Below, piece by piece: positions 45,601 to 46,500 of a stretch of DNA of 46,500 bases. Position 1 is the first letter of the stretch, and each line of letters starts with the position of its first letter. The position numbers and the translations under genes are program-made. Source of the stretch: Bacillota bacterium. GTDB lineage: Bacteria; Bacillota; Clostridia; Peptostreptococcales; Anaerovoracaceae. The stretch is from contig JAGAXF010000006.1 in the NCBI GenBank assembly GCA_017941085.1, positions 1 through 46,500 on the forward strand, given 5' to 3'. The notes below the pieces were generated by a model. That model was given only the letters and a program-made list of their open reading frames with translations, was not told the origin of the DNA and ran no database searches.

Positions 45601-46500
45601 TACCGCATAGGATCCATCCTTGATATAGGCTACGGCATCTGCAGCTGTTATCTGTTTCCATGCTTTCGGATTGCCGGATTCGTCCTTGACTTTTCCCGCG
45701 AGCTGTTTCTTAACATTATCGTTGAGCGGAATCGTACTCAAATTCTCTTTATCTCTCAGTCTCGCTGCATTGATATTATTCCACATAAAGTCCCTGATCG
45801 AACCGTCCGGCTGTGCCATCAATTCATCACTATTGTTTTCATTCCAGGAGAAGAACGAATCCTTCCACAAACCATTCTGATCACGAAGAACTTTTTCGCC
45901 ATTCGCACGGAAGCTGACGCCGTCAGCATTGGAACCGCGACCCCCTTTAATATTTAACGGACTGTCCCAAGAGTCCGTCAGGCCCTTGGCTACCCATCCT
46001 GAAGTCAGCGTAGTTGCATTGCTATGGTTGTATTCGGGTACAAGTGCATAGGATTGCGAACCGGAAAGGATCGATAATCCTTCCGAATACATGAAGGGAT
46101 CGTTGCTTTCACGGCCCCAGATATTCTGATAGGATGGAAGATCCAGGTCCTTGGCCGCATAAGCCATGGTCCCCACAGCAGGATTTCCTTCGGAATCCAC
46201 CACCTGTATATCAAAGGTATAGGCAGCGCCGGCGGTATGCCGGATTGTCTTATCTTTGGCCATGCTGTTTCCTATTTTATCTCCGCTAGGGAGGTTTTTA
46301 TTTGCCGCATTAACCGCTGACTGCACTTCATCTTTTGTCAAAACAACAGCGTATGGTTCGTTGACCCAGTTGCCTGCCGAGTCCACAACGCCGGAGGCCA
46401 CGCGTAAGGTGTTTGCCCCCTGAATCGGCATGACAGCTTTCGTATACTCATACTCGTTGCCATCCTTATCCTTAAGCTTACGGGGATTATCTTCACTTAC
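39601..46500 (-). CDS. Second giant surface protein with Cna-B, CshA/MucBP and InlB-like repeats (5' partial)
   Basis: The frame stays open to the window edge, giving 2299 residues, and the first in-frame ATG (46431) has neither ribosome site nor signal peptide, so the true start lies beyond the window. The N-terminal ~750 residues are unrecognised beta-rich sequence. Then come three Cna-B-type modules (ITKIWNDSKKESEH, VTKVWDDNNNQDGLR, AEKIWDDLDNKYDLR), alternating MucBP-like (RTITYTYLTEDG) and CshA-like fibril modules (GTYTVNPETGEVTFTPEPDF), and two bacterial-repeat modules of the InlB B/Flg_new type (GYTFNGWTKEVDEHGN). It ends AAKTGDGS, a hydrophobic helix and RKKKME. It shares module types and anchor with the neighbouring giant gene, so the two are probably related adhesins or fibril proteins. 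Confidence 0.9.
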   Translation of the reverse strand, partial: VSEDNPRKLKDKDGNEYEYTKAVMPIQGANTLRVASGVVDSAGNWVNEPYAVVLTKDEVQSAVNAANKNLPSGDKIGNSMAKDKTIRHTAGAAYTFDIQVVDSEGNPAVGTMAYAAKDLDLPSYQNIWGRESNDPFMYSEGLSILSGSQSYALVPEYNHSNATTLTSGWVAKGLTDSWDSPLNIKGGRGSNADGVSFRANGEKVLRDQNGLWKDSFFSWNENNSDELMAQPDGSIRDFMWNNINAARLRDKENLSTIPLNDNVKKQLAGKVKDESGNPKAWKQITAADAVAYIKDGSYAVERNDGDKSYDTAFAVLIDPAKATFRWTGSSYNSGQAVSNLFDSTLFTYIEQTHGTGGGIYFETYDVGDDCKVNRAEGTVTMGKGTDATVTVVPEDGYRIDTIKIGAKALGNSSVFNPVYDASGAVTKIKDNAGTEHPVTEGKVTITDTTYGEINFEVNTGGSIDVTLPNMDVPRHVHADFTTDYYFYKVWKSTTQEPTSLKLTATPYAYKFKEVTIDGTKYTISGNTFTGGGKSYTLENNALRIGDNSNITVYYLEGNDLVSYKLTDPEDPDSRTVDKRFTIRLEYEKNGEPVEFEVIKTDADNTEETNVIAETDADGYPVWKIRYPAAGYTTKGGKTWPALPIETKPSAHNINHVERNYWFVTEDAPGWALVEYDNVAAEAPGVIDIAKGRNEVYQVASSGHLSAWALASSKDVQKSGEVIKDAASSNHAYMSVFSDHDNAITKHTDTWGGKIVNIPLVVVNAEKTWEDFSNAFDTRQDVWFHIDATINGTKTNDILPPQKLAATEIGDIQIKTWGNKKAYGDDYLSEYEETDYSNVKVVGTTSDLPKDIYYARSESNPHMYVPMEPDGYKEVGGVQVVKYKPAESGTIYYVNELTEVDGEGETITYTLRETNEEGTVLNKSDETVFLTGYKTEIDDDGKATLDTEKATVGEMKVNSYTGRVKNTLETIDFGITKIWNDSKKESEHTKAEIEGMITLYDNNGAVSDKGEFKYNEVRTTTPESGRELDVKWVGLPAYINVGGEIVKANYYVTEKVPNNYKATYTNIDDSETTDVDESKEEEKALNSGEIENTELIDIKVTKVWDDNNNQDGLRDDAVVTLYKKVEGETEEVEVEGHTANVTKATSSGEVIKEWKGIPAAEKGKKITYSVKEEKIKDYETEITGDQKTGFTITNIHKPEEITIQAEKIWDDLDNKYDLRKDVTFTLLADSESINQDKTIKSTDTGDALKVSWTVPKYKAGKEIVYTLKESNASPYSRTIDGDAENGFIVTNKYPPKIETTTVTRTITYTYLTEDGTEASKTVEQKVNLQRLPKVVDEEGGVVEWEDWTIVDENPQTNAVTSPSIKGWEPDEAEIPVWEIDLTQDTPQDEHEHVVYLPGDPTVEPLVSKDGQYSSEDGSIITQRSGRPNFATETETLPDGSKNTFKIELDVPDGVEGAVKNPDGSVTVPGQGTYKMINEFGEIEFTPEEGFTGKADGVKIVGTDKLGNKAETTYTPIVVPNKETVTFEHVVEYRYLDENGNEVVEERVETKTVERIGDYDPSKDDHPEEYKDTDSKDTVNYDGPNTKWTSADFKEEVSPEDPDDGGWTPNKDVVDAINGINPDNAEENGFVQTTDPETGETKWVKRDIVIYNPEPPTPEKDETWGAPKENQSVSAKALFKVTTPLTAADENGNREKNDIVDIKLIDPDTGKTTNGPVNAYAQDGKTVVGTYTYDPSTGKIVFSPRDDFDGAADPLPAKLVGVDKNGKTSSSPAEYQPHFAPAAESKTVKRTIYYKYDDGTPVLDENGEPRKVEQEVTFTRTGKVDPDTGEVTWGEWAPESGNMDEVPSPKADRDGYVPGQDTVEAIPDLKHSDDPEDVTIIYTKPPTAEDKKTFGPKGDPQKGTPPFTEGSTEFTGFTLLDEDGEPTDTITIPGEGTYTVNPETGEVTFTPEPDFVGEGTGVDVQGTDKNGNTAVGRYTPTIVDTVQTETVKRTINYVYDDGTPVTEEVDDPENPGQKKEVPVVVVEEKTFTRTGKVDPETGTVTWESWEPQDYKDEVSKENVPKDVTNNYRPDKEEIAGTPTTPDKGDESYTVVYRKRTFTVTYLDGDHGKSDGKGDEGGKDYGSEHGAGNGVTPDEGYEFTGTYTYTITQPDGTVVTGETDDPASIPVTGDIVFTPEYRKTYWVTYIDPDGTTIYLEKTTQPDGDDEPQAPPAPTKDGYTFNGWTKEVDEHGNITYIANWTPNPKEPENKPTPGKTPTENAEVAAKTGDGSLQGLWIGVFMTAVMMVAAVLAVRKKKME
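40200..42605 (-). repeat. Alternating MucBP-like and CshA-like repeat region
   Basis: At least four MucBP-like modules (starts such as VTRTITYTYL, VEYRYLDENGNE, VKRTIYYKYDDG, VKRTINYVYDDG) alternate with CshA-like modules recognised by PGxGTYxx, GEIEFTPEEGFTG or GEVTFTPEPDFVG, and TDKxGN. Copies are well diverged at DNA level, unlike the 726-bp repeats of the neighbouring gene. Confidence 0.8.

Overview
The window looks like the chromosome of a Gram-positive, anaerobic Clostridia-type bacterium. The evidence is lipoprotein signal peptides, very large secreted proteins with sortase-like tails, strong AGGAGG ribosome sites, an acetyl-CoA C-acetyltransferase, an EFR1-type flavodoxin/ferredoxin and a DUF161/DUF2179 YitT protein. 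The genus cannot be fixed from the sequence; a member of Eubacteriales family XIII (Mogibacterium/Anaerovorax relatives) is my guess. No rRNA, tRNA, phage, CRISPR or transposase gene was seen. Nearly all genes lie on the minus strand.

Region 1-7.3 kb. A 330-bp block of tandem 92-93 bp palindromic repeats is followed by a minus-strand gene set transcribed from an extended -10 promoter near 7280. It encodes a GH3-family (auxin-conjugase type) adenylating enzyme, a YtcJ-like amidohydrolase, a condensation-fold acyltransferase and a NagZ-type lipoprotein glycosidase. The first three enzymes could make, break and transfer acyl or amide conjugates of a small molecule. The substrate is unknown.

Region 7.4-16 kb. 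A cobalamin riboswitch with promoter and terminator (15.68-16.03 kb) leads a minus-strand operon. In order it encodes a 1121-aa cell-wall protein with several NEAT-like beta domains alternating with FIVAR-like helical repeats, a membrane-anchored single-domain surface protein, a BtuF-like lipoprotein, a BtuC/FecC permease, a BtuD-like ATPase with an extra C-terminal domain, and a GNAT acetyltransferase. I read this as a complete wall-to-cytoplasm corrinoid uptake system in a Gram-positive cell. It is the strongest candidate for a poorly described system here.

Region 16-26 kb is mostly housekeeping: a cyclase-family hydrolase (+), a thiolase (-), a Sir2-SurE-DUF2156 cluster (-), a patatin-like lipase (+), a YitT plus COG2509 flavoprotein pair (-) and an EFR1 ferredoxin (+). 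A palindromic MITE-like element lies between the cyclase and the thiolase. A gene remnant at 7.4 kb seems to preserve the same site without the element.

Region 26.2-46.5 kb holds two adjacent giant surface proteins on the minus strand. One has 4384 aa; the other runs off the window after 2299 aa. They are built of BspA-like leucine-rich repeats (first protein), Cna-B stalk domains, MucBP-like and CshA-like fibril repeats, and an unfamiliar eight-fold Tyr-rich repeat. Both end, like the wall protein of the B12 operon, in a [KR]TGD motif, a hydrophobic segment and a basic tail. They are probably adhesins or fibrils; no sortase gene is in the window.
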